A model generated the notes under the pieces. That model had not been told where the DNA came from. It worked only from the letters and a program-made list of their open reading frames with translations, and did no database searches. Positions 1-7,513 of a stretch of DNA of 11,443 bases are shown here, piece by piece. This DNA comes from Schleiferiaceae bacterium. Its GTDB lineage: Bacteria; Bacteroidota; Bacteroidia; Flavobacteriales; Schleiferiaceae. Position numbers and translations under genes: made by a program. Each line of letters starts with the position of its first letter. Position 1 is the stretch's first letter. Location: the NCBI GenBank assembly GCA_022424815.1, contig JAKMGS010000054.1, positions 1 through 11,443 on the forward strand, read 5' to 3'.

Positions 1-72
1 TTGCAATCCAAAGAAGATTTAGGGGCCCAATTAGTTCAAGATTTCATCCATTGGTTTAACTTATCAGAATGA
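1..72 (+). CDS. coaBC: C-terminal end of a probable CoaBC (phosphopantothenoylcysteine decarboxylase / phosphopantothenate-cysteine ligase), partial
   Basis: An open frame runs from the left edge through 23 codons to a TGA at 70-72. The visible tail (ending DFIHWFNLSE) contains a 'SKEDLGAQLVQDFI' stretch. This resembles the usual end of bacterial CoaBC, where a KSK-(E/D)-x-(A/G)-x-x-(I/L)-V motif leads into a final helix. CoaBC carries out two successive steps of coenzyme A synthesis from 4'-phosphopantothenate. The assignment rests mainly on gene order, since coaBC commonly lies directly before a DUF4835 gene and recN in Bacteroidetes; 23 residues alone are too few to prove it. The stop overlaps the next start in an ATGA junction at 69-72, so the two genes are probably translationally coupled. 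Confidence 0.6.
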   Translation: MQSKEDLGAQLVQDFIHWFNLSE

Positions 73-977
73 AAATAAGAATCTTACTCTTTCTGTTACT
101 TTTGGGTAATATACTATCAGCCCAAGAACTTAGGGCCACCGTAAAGGTCCTGAGCCCCGAAGTACAGGCTACTAACAAAGATATTTTTCAAGCCTTAGAA
201 ACTAGTCTAGACAATTTCCTCAATGGGAATTCATGGACGGATTACAAATATGCCGACGAGGAGCGTATCGAATGTAGTTTCATCCTCACTGTAAAGAGTT
301 TGAACGGAAATAAGTTTGATGCCACGCTTCAGGTTCAATACTCTAGACCTATCTATGGTTCTAAATACAGTAGCCCGGTACTAAATATCCTAGACAAGGA
401 TGTAGTTTTTAGCTATCGAGAAAATGAACCCATTGATTTTCAACAGAACTCATACACCACTAATCTTAGCTCGATTTTAGCCTTCTACGCCTATACCATT
501 ATAGGGGCCGACAGAACGACATTTAAAGCCAATGGCGGCGATGCAGAGTTCGCCATCGCACAAAGTATTGTTACCACAGCGCAAAGCGGTGGTGGTGCGA
601 GCGGATGGAAAAGCTTCGACGGTACCAAGAATAGATTTTGGATTGCGGATCAACTCAATAGTCCTGTATTTGAACCCGTTAAAGAATGTTGGTACCTGTA
701 TCACCGTCAAGGCCTAGATCTAATGTACAAGGTAGAAAACCACGAACAGGCACTGTCTACCATGAGCACTGCATTACAAAAGCTTCAAGAACCCAATCAA
801 AAACGTCCAAATAGTTGGCTATTGAACATCTTCTTCGATGCCAAACATGGGGAAATAGTCAACGTGTTTAGCACCGCTTCGTCATTGGGTATAGACACAA
901 AGAATCTCCAATCCACCCTGGAGAATATCGATCAAACCCATTCTAGTGAATACGCCAATCTAGGGGCTAAGAAATGA
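69..977 (+). CDS. Secreted DUF4835 family protein (PorD-like)
   Basis: This 302-residue protein starts with a clear Sec signal peptide: MKIR, a run of leucines, then LSAQ. Signal peptidase I probably cuts after Ala18, leaving the N-terminal Gln common in Bacteroidetes exported proteins. The mature part has no membrane segment and looks like a soluble periplasmic or outer-membrane-associated protein. Early segments such as 'ELRATVKVLSPEVQATNKD' and the later 'FYAYTIIGADRTTF' fit the DUF4835 family, which is confined to Bacteroidetes and normally sits between coaBC and recN, exactly as here. From memory, some annotation pipelines call this family PorD of the type IX secretion system; the sequence itself does not show that role. 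The ATG overlaps the preceding stop (ATGA, 69-72) and its own TGA overlaps the recN start (ATGA, 974-977). Confidence 0.85.
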   Translation: MKIRILLFLLLLGNILSAQELRATVKVLSPEVQATNKDIFQALETSLDNFLNGNSWTDYKYADEERIECSFILTVKSLNGNKFDATLQVQYSRPIYGSKYSSPVLNILDKDVVFSYRENEPIDFQQNSYTTNLSSILAFYAYTIIGADRTTFKANGGDAEFAIAQSIVTTAQSGGGASGWKSFDGTKNRFWIADQLNSPVFEPVKECWYLYHRQGLDLMYKVENHEQALSTMSTALQKLQEPNQKRPNSWLLNIFFDAKHGEIVNVFSTASSLGIDTKNLQSTLENIDQTHSSEYANLGAKK

Positions 978-2617
978 TTACACGTCTAAGAATATCAAAC
1001 TTCATTCTTATAGATACCCTAAACATCAATGTAGGGGAAGGAATGACCGTGTTGACTGGAGAAACAGGTGCGGGTAAGAGTATCTTACTAGGAGCTCTAG
1101 GTGCTGCACTTGGAAACAGAATGCCGTCTAAAGGATTGTTAAAGGATCCAAGTAAAAAGGCCATTATAGAAGTGAGTTTCCAAGTTTCTGCAAGCATGCG
1201 AGGCGCTTTTGAATCAAAGGACTTTGATTTTGAACTCACTACGGTTTTTCGTCGAGAGCTTTTGCCCACCGGTAAATCGCGTGGTTTTATCAATGATACT
1301 CCTGCAAAAAGCGCTGATCTTAACTTTTTCGCTTCGCTACTGGTCGATATCAATAGCCAGAGCGATAGTGGCCTCTTACAGAATGTTCAAGAACAATTAG
1401 ATCTCATCGATAGCTTCGAATCTGTTGAAGTTGAGAAGGCCGCGTATGCTGCTGCATATAAGGAATGGAGAGGGTGTATAAAGGAATTGGACCAGCTTCA
1501 ATCCTCAAATGAAGAGAACGATTTAGACTACCTTGAATTTCTCTACCATGAGCTCGACAAGGCTAACGTCAAAAAAGGGGAGGTCAGCACCATTGAAAAT
1601 ACACTGGCTAGAGTAAAAGATCAACATAAATACGCAGAGCGGATTGAAGAATTAAATCAGCTCTATTCCAAGGATGGCGGGGTAATGGACCAATTATTTA
1701 CCCTAGAATCTAAATTGCAACGCTTGGCCAGTGATCAATCTGAATTTGAAGGTGAACTCATTGAAATACAATCTGTAATCTCAGTGTTGCAGCAATTAGA
1801 AAAGTCTACTGCCCAAAGAGCTCATGAACTGAATCAAGAGGTAGATGTAGATGCCCTTCAGGAGCGACTTTCAAAGATTAATGCCCTAATTCGCAAACAT
1901 AAACTGCTCGATGCCGATGATCTTGTGGATAAATTCGATGAGATTGCCGGACGTATTCATGCCATTCATCACAAGAGCAATCGTATCAAGGAACTCACCT
2001 CTTTGATTAGCGATTGGTCTCTTAAGGTTCAAGAGTTAGGGGAGTCCCTGCAAGTTCTGCGCATAAAGGCATCCACACAAATCCAGCAAGCCCTGCATGA
2101 GTCTTTGGCTAGCGTGGATCTTCCGAAAGCCAAATTAGAATTGGTGTGGGAAGAAACTTCACCTACTATGTTTGGTACGTTTAAACCTGTTTTTAAGTTT
2201 TCCGCGAATCCTGGAACGCCCATGGAAGTATTTTCCAAAGTGGCTTCGGGTGGTGAAATGAGCCGGGTCAAACTGGCATTAAAAAGCGTGCTTAGCCAAC
2301 ACATGAGTCTGAGCTGCCAAATCTTTGATGAGATAGACACTGGAGTGAGCGGCTCTACTGCCGAACGCGTAGGCGCAGCGATGAAAGCACTGTCGAAGCG
2401 TCAGCAGGTCCTTACTATTACGCACTTGCCGCAAGTTGCAGCCTACGGCGACCAGCACTGGAAAGTGGAAAAAATCCAATCTGATACAACAACCAATACT
2501 TCTGTTGCCTCCCTAAACGACTCAGAAAGAGTACAAGAGGTTGCCCGCATGTTAAGTGGGGCGTTAATAACAAATGCTGCTCTCAAGCAAGCAGAGGTGT
2601 TGTTGTACCACGATTAA
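974..2617 (+). CDS. recN: DNA repair protein RecN
   Basis: RecN is an SMC-like ATPase that acts early in recombinational repair of double-strand breaks in the cytoplasm. The 547 residues match the usual length of about 550. The Walker A motif GETGAGKS lies at residues 29-36. The ABC signature SGGEMSRVKLALK starts at Ser425. Walker B (IFDEIDTGVSG) has Asp452-Glu453, and the H-loop (TITHLPQ) has His484. Between the two ATPase halves, roughly residues 150-390, the sequence is charged and heptad-like, as expected for the short antiparallel coiled coil of RecN. The start codon overlaps the upstream stop by four bases (ATGA), which fixes the start and suggests coupled translation. Nothing is truncated and all catalytic motifs are intact. 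No LexA-type operator was recognised; expression probably follows the upstream genes. Confidence 0.97.
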   Translation: MITRLRISNFILIDTLNINVGEGMTVLTGETGAGKSILLGALGAALGNRMPSKGLLKDPSKKAIIEVSFQVSASMRGAFESKDFDFELTTVFRRELLPTGKSRGFINDTPAKSADLNFFASLLVDINSQSDSGLLQNVQEQLDLIDSFESVEVEKAAYAAAYKEWRGCIKELDQLQSSNEENDLDYLEFLYHELDKANVKKGEVSTIENTLARVKDQHKYAERIEELNQLYSKDGGVMDQLFTLESKLQRLASDQSEFEGELIEIQSVISVLQQLEKSTAQRAHELNQEVDVDALQERLSKINALIRKHKLLDADDLVDKFDEIAGRIHAIHHKSNRIKELTSLISDWSLKVQELGESLQVLRIKASTQIQQALHESLASVDLPKAKLELVWEETSPTMFGTFKPVFKFSANPGTPMEVFSKVASGGEMSRVKLALKSVLSQHMSLSCQIFDEIDTGVSGSTAERVGAAMKALSKRQQVLTITHLPQVAAYGDQHWKVEKIQSDTTTNTSVASLNDSERVQEVARMLSGALITNAALKQAEVLLYHD

Positions 2618-2652
2618 GACTATTTTAGCGGTTCAAATCAACACGAATAACT

Positions 2653-3474
2653 ATGTCAAATGGACTATTGAGTGGTAAATGCGGTATCGTATTTGGTGCT
2701 CTTAATTCAGATTCTATCGCCTGGAAAGCTGCAGAGGCAATTCACGCACAAGGCGGTAAGGTAGTATTGACCAATGCACCTATTGCCATGAGAATGGGTG
2801 AGCTCAACGGATTGGCAGAGGCCATCGATGCTCCGATCATTCCCGCAGATGCCACAAGCATGGAAGACCTAGAAAAACTCATTCAGGGCGCCATGGACCA
2901 CTTCGGAGGTAAAATAGATTTCATTTTACACTCGATTGGTATGAGTGTAAACGTCCGTAAAGGCAAGCATTATACAGACTTGAATTACGACTGGTTGCAA
3001 AAGGGATGGGACGTTAGTGCCGTCAGCTTCCATAAAGTAATGCAAACTGCCTGGAACCTCGATGCAATGAACGAGTGGGGTTCTATCCTAGGTCTCACAT
3101 ACATGGCAGCGCAACGTACGTTCCCAGATTACAACGATATGGCTGATAATAAGTCGTACCTAGAAAGTATTGCGCGCAGCTTTGGTTACCACTGGGGTGT
3201 TAAGAAAAATGTTCGTGTGAATACCATTTCTCAAAGCCCTACACCAACCACGGCAGGTAGCGGTGTTAAAGGTTTTGGTGGATTTATCGCCTACGCTGAG
3301 AAAATGTCTCCCTTAGGCAATGCTACTGCTGAGGATTGTGCAAACTACTGTGTGGCCATGTTCTCTGACTTGACCAAACGCGTTACCATGCAAAACCTAT
3401 ACAACGATGGAGGGTTCAGCAACATGGGAGTTAGTGATCTAGTGATGGCTCAATTCATGGAAGGAGAAGAGTAA
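2653..3474 (+). CDS. fabI: Enoyl-[acyl-carrier-protein] reductase (NADH), FabI type
   Basis: FabI reduces trans-2-enoyl-ACP to acyl-ACP, the last step of each cycle of type II fatty acid synthesis. The 273 residues form one short-chain-dehydrogenase domain. The N-terminal nucleotide-binding part (GIVFGALNSDSIAW, residues 11-24) has the divergent glycine pattern of FabI. The catalytic set is present: Tyr150 (LGLTY), Tyr160 and Lys167, giving the FabI Y-x6-K spacing (PDYNDMADNK). The segment SQSPTPTTAGSGVKGF matches the substrate-binding loop of Bacteroidetes FabI proteins. A 35-base gap (2618-2652) separates it from recN with no obvious terminator, so it may be read from the same transcript or from a weak promoter of its own. 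The recN-fabI neighbourhood is common in flavobacteria. A bidirectional terminator follows 21 bases after the stop. Confidence 0.97.
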   Translation: MSNGLLSGKCGIVFGALNSDSIAWKAAEAIHAQGGKVVLTNAPIAMRMGELNGLAEAIDAPIIPADATSMEDLEKLIQGAMDHFGGKIDFILHSIGMSVNVRKGKHYTDLNYDWLQKGWDVSAVSFHKVMQTAWNLDAMNEWGSILGLTYMAAQRTFPDYNDMADNKSYLESIARSFGYHWGVKKNVRVNTISQSPTPTTAGSGVKGFGGFIAYAEKMSPLGNATAEDCANYCVAMFSDLTKRVTMQNLYNDGGFSNMGVSDLVMAQFMEGEE

Positions 3475-3495
3475 AATCCAACCTCATAATTAAGT

Positions 3496-3525
3496 AAAAA
3501 GCCACCCTTTATGGGGTGGCTTTTT
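3496..3525. terminator. Bidirectional rho-independent terminator between convergent fabI and the GT39 gene
   Basis: The stem GCCACCC (3501-3507) pairs with GGGTGGC (3514-3520) around a six-base loop. It is extended by AAAAA (3496-3500) pairing with TTTTT (3521-3525). Because the hairpin is flanked by an A-tract on one side and a T-tract on the other, it reads as GC stem plus U-run from either strand. On the minus strand the right arm is also coding: it carries the last codons of the glycosyltransferase, and the TAA stop of that gene (3509-3511) lies in the loop. Confidence 0.9.
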
Positions 3526-4879
3526 TGTAGATATCAAATCCTGCCTTTGGATATTCTGTCAGGAGTTCAAACCCTTCGGGAGCAACTTCCCCTCGGACAT
3601 TTAAGTAAAGATCTTGGGGCGCTTCGCAGAGTTGAATCTTTTCATAACGTGCTGCAATGGCCGCCCACTTCCATTGAGACGGTAAATGTGCCACCTGAAT
3701 AGAAGACTTAGGGTAATCTGCTGAAAAGGATTTCATTGCCTTAATTACGTGCTTATCACGCGAAGGACTCTTAGAGAAATAGATGCTTAGACCTATTGCG
3801 ACAACCCAAATACTGAGATTTGCGTAAGTTAATCTAATGACCCATTTTTTACGTTGAATACTCCAAGGCCAAGGATTTTGCTCCATTAGGATAGCAAATC
3901 CCAGCATCCAATATGCCATGGCAGGCATGAAATAGTAATGATGCTGACGATCCATAAAAAGAAAGGGTACAGTAGCACTTAAGGCGATAATAAAAAAGAA
4001 TGTCGATTCACGCCTCATCTTGTATCTGGCCTTTCGTCTAAAAATTAACACCAGTAATACCGCAACGGGAATTAAGAATTGCCTACTTATAACTATCAAG
4101 CTATCACTCACTGATCCAGCTTGCTCGCGAAGGCCACTTAATGTTGGCATTAACTGCCTATTTATATATCCTTCGAAAAACTTGTTGAAATCGGGAATGT
4201 ATAAATACGAATAGCTGAATAACAGGCTAAACACAGTCATCCAAGCCAATCCGCTCCATAAACTAGCTTTTCGATGTTCAGGAAATAATACTGCAAAAAT
4301 GGGCAGTACAATGATGACAAACCCTCCAACTGGCCCTTTAACTCCCAATGCGATGTAGAAAAGAACTCCAGCTAGTGCACTCCAAAAATAATTTCGTTTG
4401 ATAGTACCTTCGATCAATAACCACACAACGGCGAGGGTAGCTGTATTGAGCGGCGCCTCAAGCATATTATTTTGGTGTACCCAAATAACTCCTGGAGTCA
4501 ACGTCCATAATAACTGTGGGATCCATGCTCGATGACCTGCAGGCATAAACAAAGACCACAATCTTCGCATCATTAATATGCTCAGTCCGTAGAGCGTGTA
4601 AGGATAAATTCGGTCCACCCATGCCTGATCTCCAAACAGACGATAGAATATGCTATGTATGCCGAATGAGAAAGGAGGGTGCTCGTAGAATTCTGAATGG
4701 ATGTAACCAGTATAATGTGGTGCCCAGAAGGTTCCTAAGCCTTCTTCCAAGTTCCGCGCGATGGTCGCATAAGTCAACCCATCAAAAAACATACCTTTCG
4801 TAAAGAGTAGTGGAAGTAACAAAACGGCAGCCACTGCCCAGGAGAACTGGTTAAATCTATGATTAATGATGTGACTCAT
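3509..4879 (-). CDS. Polytopic membrane glycosyltransferase, GT39 / ArnT-PMT-like (GT-C fold)
   Basis: This 456-residue integral membrane protein has about nine to ten hydrophobic segments, for example near residues 13-32 and several between roughly 160 and 380, followed by a soluble C-terminal part. The N-terminal loop after the first segment carries FFDGLTYATIARNL with Asp33, the position of the catalytic acidic residue in GT-C transferases, and then EHPP (residues 66-69). Farther on, a 'RQHHYYFMPAMAYWM' stretch matches the conserved R-H-x-YY-x-x-P region of ArnT/PMT-like enzymes. Members transfer a sugar from a polyprenyl-phosphate donor to lipid, protein or polysaccharide on the outer face of the inner membrane; donor and acceptor cannot be read from the sequence. 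Its ATG shares one base with the TAA of prfC (TAATG on the minus strand), so it is probably translated by re-initiation after prfC. Its final codons (KKATP and stop) overlap the terminator hairpin. Confidence 0.85.
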   Translation of the reverse strand: MSHIINHRFNQFSWAVAAVLLLPLLFTKGMFFDGLTYATIARNLEEGLGTFWAPHYTGYIHSEFYEHPPFSFGIHSIFYRLFGDQAWVDRIYPYTLYGLSILMMRRLWSLFMPAGHRAWIPQLLWTLTPGVIWVHQNNMLEAPLNTATLAVVWLLIEGTIKRNYFWSALAGVLFYIALGVKGPVGGFVIIVLPIFAVLFPEHRKASLWSGLAWMTVFSLLFSYSYLYIPDFNKFFEGYINRQLMPTLSGLREQAGSVSDSLIVISRQFLIPVAVLLVLIFRRKARYKMRRESTFFFIIALSATVPFLFMDRQHHYYFMPAMAYWMLGFAILMEQNPWPWSIQRKKWVIRLTYANLSIWVVAIGLSIYFSKSPSRDKHVIKAMKSFSADYPKSSIQVAHLPSQWKWAAIAARYEKIQLCEAPQDLYLNVRGEVAPEGFELLTEYPKAGFDIYKKATP

Positions 4880-6459
4880 TAGAATTCGCTTTTCAGGTGG
4901 AAGGTAATCTTATCAAACTTCTCTTGCGCCATCTGCAATGAAAATTGAGAATCCGCCAAGAATACAAGACGACCGAACTTGTCCTCGGCTAAATATCGTT
5001 GTTTTAGGGTGCTGAATTCGGCCAATTGGGCATCATCACTACTTTCTATCCAACACGCTTTGTATGCTGGAAAGGCCTCGTAGCTACATTTTGCATTGTA
5101 CTCGTGCTCCAATCTGTATTGAATAACCTCATATTGTAGGGCGCCCACAGTTCCAATGATTTTACGATTGTTCTGCTTCAGAGTAAACAATTGAGCTACA
5201 CCTTCATCCATTAATTGATCAATACCCTTGGCCAATTGTTTTGCCTTAAGCGGATCGTCATTATTAATAAAACGGAAATGCTCAGGTGAGAATGACGGAA
5301 TCCCCGTAAAGTGAAGATCTTCTTTCGCCGTTACCGTATCACCAATTCTGAAGGTGCCGTTATCCGGGATACCAATAATATCACCTGGATATGCTTCATC
5401 TATAGTGCTCTTCTTTTCTGCCATGAAGGCCGTAGGAGCACTTACTCTGAATGTTTTGCCCGTTCTAGTATGTGTGTATTGCTTGTTGCGCTCAAATTTG
5501 CCACTCACCACTTTCAAGAATGCTATTCTATTTCGATGGTTTGGGTCAATGTTGGCGTGAATCTTAAAGACAAATCCGCTGAATTCATCCTCTTCAGGAC
5601 GCACGAGGCGCTCTTCGGCGACCTTTGGTTGCGGAAAAGGAGCGATTTCTTGAAAGCAATCCAACAATTCTCTCACACCGAAGTTGTTTAGGGCCGAACC
5701 AAAGAATACGGGGCACAATTCACTTTTCGAATAAGATTCCTTATCAAATTCTGGATATACCGCTTCTAAGAGTTCCACATCATTACGCAACTCGTCCGCG
5801 GCCTCAGTGCCCACCATCTCGTCCAATGTTGGGTCTGTGAGGTCACTGATCGCTACTCCTTCTGTGATCTTTTGTTTGTTCTCTCCGCTGTACAAATTAA
5901 GGTTAGATTCCCACTTATTATATACACCGCGGAAACGTTGTCCCATTCCGATCGGCCATGACATAGGGCAGAGGGTGAGTCCTAGCTTTTGCTCAACTTC
6001 GTCAATGAGGTCAAAGCCATCTTTTCCTTCTCGGTCCAATTTATTGATGAAAACAATAATAGGAGTATCCCGCATTCGACACACTTGGACCAATTTTTCC
6101 GTTTGCGCCTCAACACCCTTCGCAACATCGATGACGACAATAACACTATCACAAGCCGTCAATGTTCTGTAGGTATCTTCCGCGAAATCTTGGTGGCCGG
6201 GTGTATCGAGAATATTGATCTTCTTATCCTTGTAGTAGAAACCCATTACAGAGGTGGCCACAGATATACCTCTTTGTTTTTCTATCTCCATAAAATCTGA
6301 GGTAGCTGCTTTCTTGACCTTGTTGCTTTTTACAGCTCCCGCCTCTTGAATTGCACCACCAAAAAGCAGCAATTTCTCTGTCAACGTAGTCTTTCCGGCA
6401 TCTGGGTGGGAAATGATACCGAAGGTTCTGCGCTTTTGAATTTCAGATTTTATGGACAT
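4879..6459 (-). CDS. prfC: Peptide chain release factor 3 (RF3)
   Basis: RF3 is the translational GTPase that releases RF1/RF2 from the ribosome after termination. The length, 526 residues, agrees with E. coli RF3 (529). Its G domain is complete: G1 loop SHPDAGKTT (residues 17-25), switch I region with RGISVATSV (63-71), DTPGHQDF (85-92) as G3 and NKLD (139-142) as G4. The later segments NNDDPLKAKQL and GTVGALQYEVIQYRLEHEY are typical of RF3 and separate it from EF-G, which is longer and has extra domains. The start is the only ATG matching the family N-terminus (SEIQKRRTFGIISHPD). It is the first gene of a minus-strand pair with the membrane glycosyltransferase, divergent from the MerR gene. 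A -7-like element lies just upstream. Confidence 0.97.
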   Translation of the reverse strand: MSIKSEIQKRRTFGIISHPDAGKTTLTEKLLLFGGAIQEAGAVKSNKVKKAATSDFMEIEKQRGISVATSVMGFYYKDKKINILDTPGHQDFAEDTYRTLTACDSVIVVIDVAKGVEAQTEKLVQVCRMRDTPIIVFINKLDREGKDGFDLIDEVEQKLGLTLCPMSWPIGMGQRFRGVYNKWESNLNLYSGENKQKITEGVAISDLTDPTLDEMVGTEAADELRNDVELLEAVYPEFDKESYSKSELCPVFFGSALNNFGVRELLDCFQEIAPFPQPKVAEERLVRPEEDEFSGFVFKIHANIDPNHRNRIAFLKVVSGKFERNKQYTHTRTGKTFRVSAPTAFMAEKKSTIDEAYPGDIIGIPDNGTFRIGDTVTAKEDLHFTGIPSFSPEHFRFINNDDPLKAKQLAKGIDQLMDEGVAQLFTLKQNNRKIIGTVGALQYEVIQYRLEHEYNAKCSYEAFPAYKACWIESSDDAQLAEFSTLKQRYLAEDKFGRLVFLADSQFSLQMAQEKFDKITFHLKSEF

Positions 6460-6571
6460 CTATTAAGAATTAGAGTGCAAATATATCAAAGGGAAACCGC
6501 CTCTTCAGCGGAAATTTAGTATTCGCGCAATCTATTCTTAAACCTTTACCGATTTTAAGTGTTTACCCAAC
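6460..6571. other. Divergent intergenic region between prfC and the MerR/B12 gene
   Basis: These 112 AT-rich bases must contain the promoters of both divergent units. The left part holds the -7-like element of prfC. The right part holds TAAACC (6539-6544) and TGTTTA (6560-6565). The latter is identical to the core of the TTTGTTTAA sites found before the sigma gene and lies seven bases before the GTG start of the MerR gene. This could be an autoregulatory site, but a six-base match in AT-rich DNA is weak. A small 4-bp stem (CCGC 6497-6500 / GCGG 6508-6511) is not convincing as a terminator. Confidence 0.5.
6478..6485 (-). promoter_or_regulatory. Candidate Bacteroidetes-type -7 element for prfC
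   Basis: Read on the minus strand this is TATATTTG, an exact match to the Bacteroidetes -7 consensus TAnnTTTG, and it lies about 20 bases before the prfC ATG. No TTTG was found at the expected spacing of about 19 bases upstream for the -33 element, so the call is based on one half of the promoter only. Confidence 0.5.
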
Positions 6572-7456
6572 GTGGAAAGTAGGTACTCGATTAAAGACTT
6601 AGAGCAACTAAGTGGGATTAAAGCCCATACGTTGCGTGCGTGGGAACAGCGTCATAAGCTGATAATTCCTAAACGTACGAGTACCAATATTCGTTTCTAT
6701 GGCGATGATGATCTTCGCATTGTGTTAAATACGTCGGTATTATTAGAATCCGGACATAAAATTGGCCAGATAGCTAAACTCTCACCAGAGGAAATTAGCG
6801 ATAAGGCCTTAGAGGCTAGTCCTTATACAGGGTTGTACACCTATGAGCTGAATGAATTGAAAATGTCAACCTTGAACTTTGACCTTCCACGTTTCGAGGC
6901 GGTCATGGCTCATTGCATCGAGAAGTTCGGAGTTCACAAGACCTTTCAAAATATTATCGGCGACTATATTCAAGAACTAGGGAAATTTTGGTTAGCTGGA
7001 AATGTTAGTATTTCCCAAGAACATTTCATGTCTTCGCTGATTCGTCAGAAACTATTTTCTGCTATTGATAGCCTGGAAAGTCCAGCCGTTCCGAAACATG
7101 GAACCTACGCCTTATTCCTTCCTACTAACGAACTTCATGAACTTGGCCTTTTATATCTAACGTATGTGCTCAAAGAAAGAGGAGAGCATGTTTTCTATTT
7201 GGGACAAAGTTTACCGAAGGAATATCTACAAGATCTTCTAAATCATCAACCGGTAACACATCTAATTAGTGCTTTCACTACCCACCCTGATGTGGAACAA
7301 ATGGAGGATTACCTCACTGAATTAGACGATATGGTGGAACTAAATTCTGTAAAAGTCCACTTAACAGGGTATCAATTCCAACAGTTTCACACAGAGCTGA
7401 ATTGGAAAAATATTCAGATTCACCAGTCTTTAAAGGACTTAAGCGCCGCTGTGTAA
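6572..7456 (+). CDS. MerR-family regulator with cobalamin-binding domain (CarH/LitR-like, putative B12 photoreceptor repressor)
   Basis: The 294 residues have three parts. Residues 3-72 form a MerR winged helix (YSIKDLEQLSGIKAHTLRAWEQRH). A four-helix cobalamin-binding bundle follows at about 90-170, and a Rossmann-like B12 domain at about 175-290. Trp140 and Glu150-His151 give the W-x9-EH motif of CarH proteins. Glu187-Leu-His189-Glu-Leu-Gly192 is the ExHxxG motif whose histidine is the lower cobalt ligand. In CarH, adenosylcobalamin drives tetramer formation and promoter repression in the dark, and light releases it. Here Leu141 follows the tryptophan where CarH, as I recall, has the histidine that binds cobalt after photolysis. 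The start must be GTG at 6572, because an in-frame TAA lies at 6539-6541 and there is no other start codon between. It leads the ECF sigma and carotenoid genes, which is the classic target set. Confidence 0.88.
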   Translation: MESRYSIKDLEQLSGIKAHTLRAWEQRHKLIIPKRTSTNIRFYGDDDLRIVLNTSVLLESGHKIGQIAKLSPEEISDKALEASPYTGLYTYELNELKMSTLNFDLPRFEAVMAHCIEKFGVHKTFQNIIGDYIQELGKFWLAGNVSISQEHFMSSLIRQKLFSAIDSLESPAVPKHGTYALFLPTNELHELGLLYLTYVLKERGEHVFYLGQSLPKEYLQDLLNHQPVTHLISAFTTHPDVEQMEDYLTELDDMVELNSVKVHLTGYQFQQFHTELNWKNIQIHQSLKDLSAAV

Positions 7457-7467
7457 GTTTTTCACGG

Positions 7468-7501
7468 TTTGTTTAATAAATTTTTCAAAAAGTTAGACAA
7501 A
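7468..7501. promoter_or_regulatory. Composite inverted-repeat operator candidate, copy 1
   Basis: TTTGTTTAA (7468-7476) is followed after 16 bases by TTAGACAAA (7493-7501), its reverse complement with one mismatch. The same arrangement with the same 16-base spacing recurs 46 bases downstream, while the spacer sequences differ. Conserved half-sites with conserved spacing and free spacers suggest protein binding; the adjacent MerR/B12 regulator is the obvious candidate, which is inference. Confidence 0.6.
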
Positions 7502-7513
7502 TTGTTCAAACAC

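Noticed and set aside
967..1353. A 128-codon minus-strand open frame over the 5' part of recN
   Set aside because: It lies wholly antisense to recN, which has all its motifs; its composition is that of a shadow frame and it has no recognisable domain or signal.
5311..6300. Several plus-strand open frames of 60-126 codons across prfC
   Set aside because: They overlap each other and the intact prfC coding strand, and none shows a family motif; they are antisense shadows.
6497..6511. Small inverted repeat CCGC/GCGG between prfC and the MerR gene as a terminator or operator
   Set aside because: The stem is only four base pairs, has no U-run, and two divergent genes need no terminator here.
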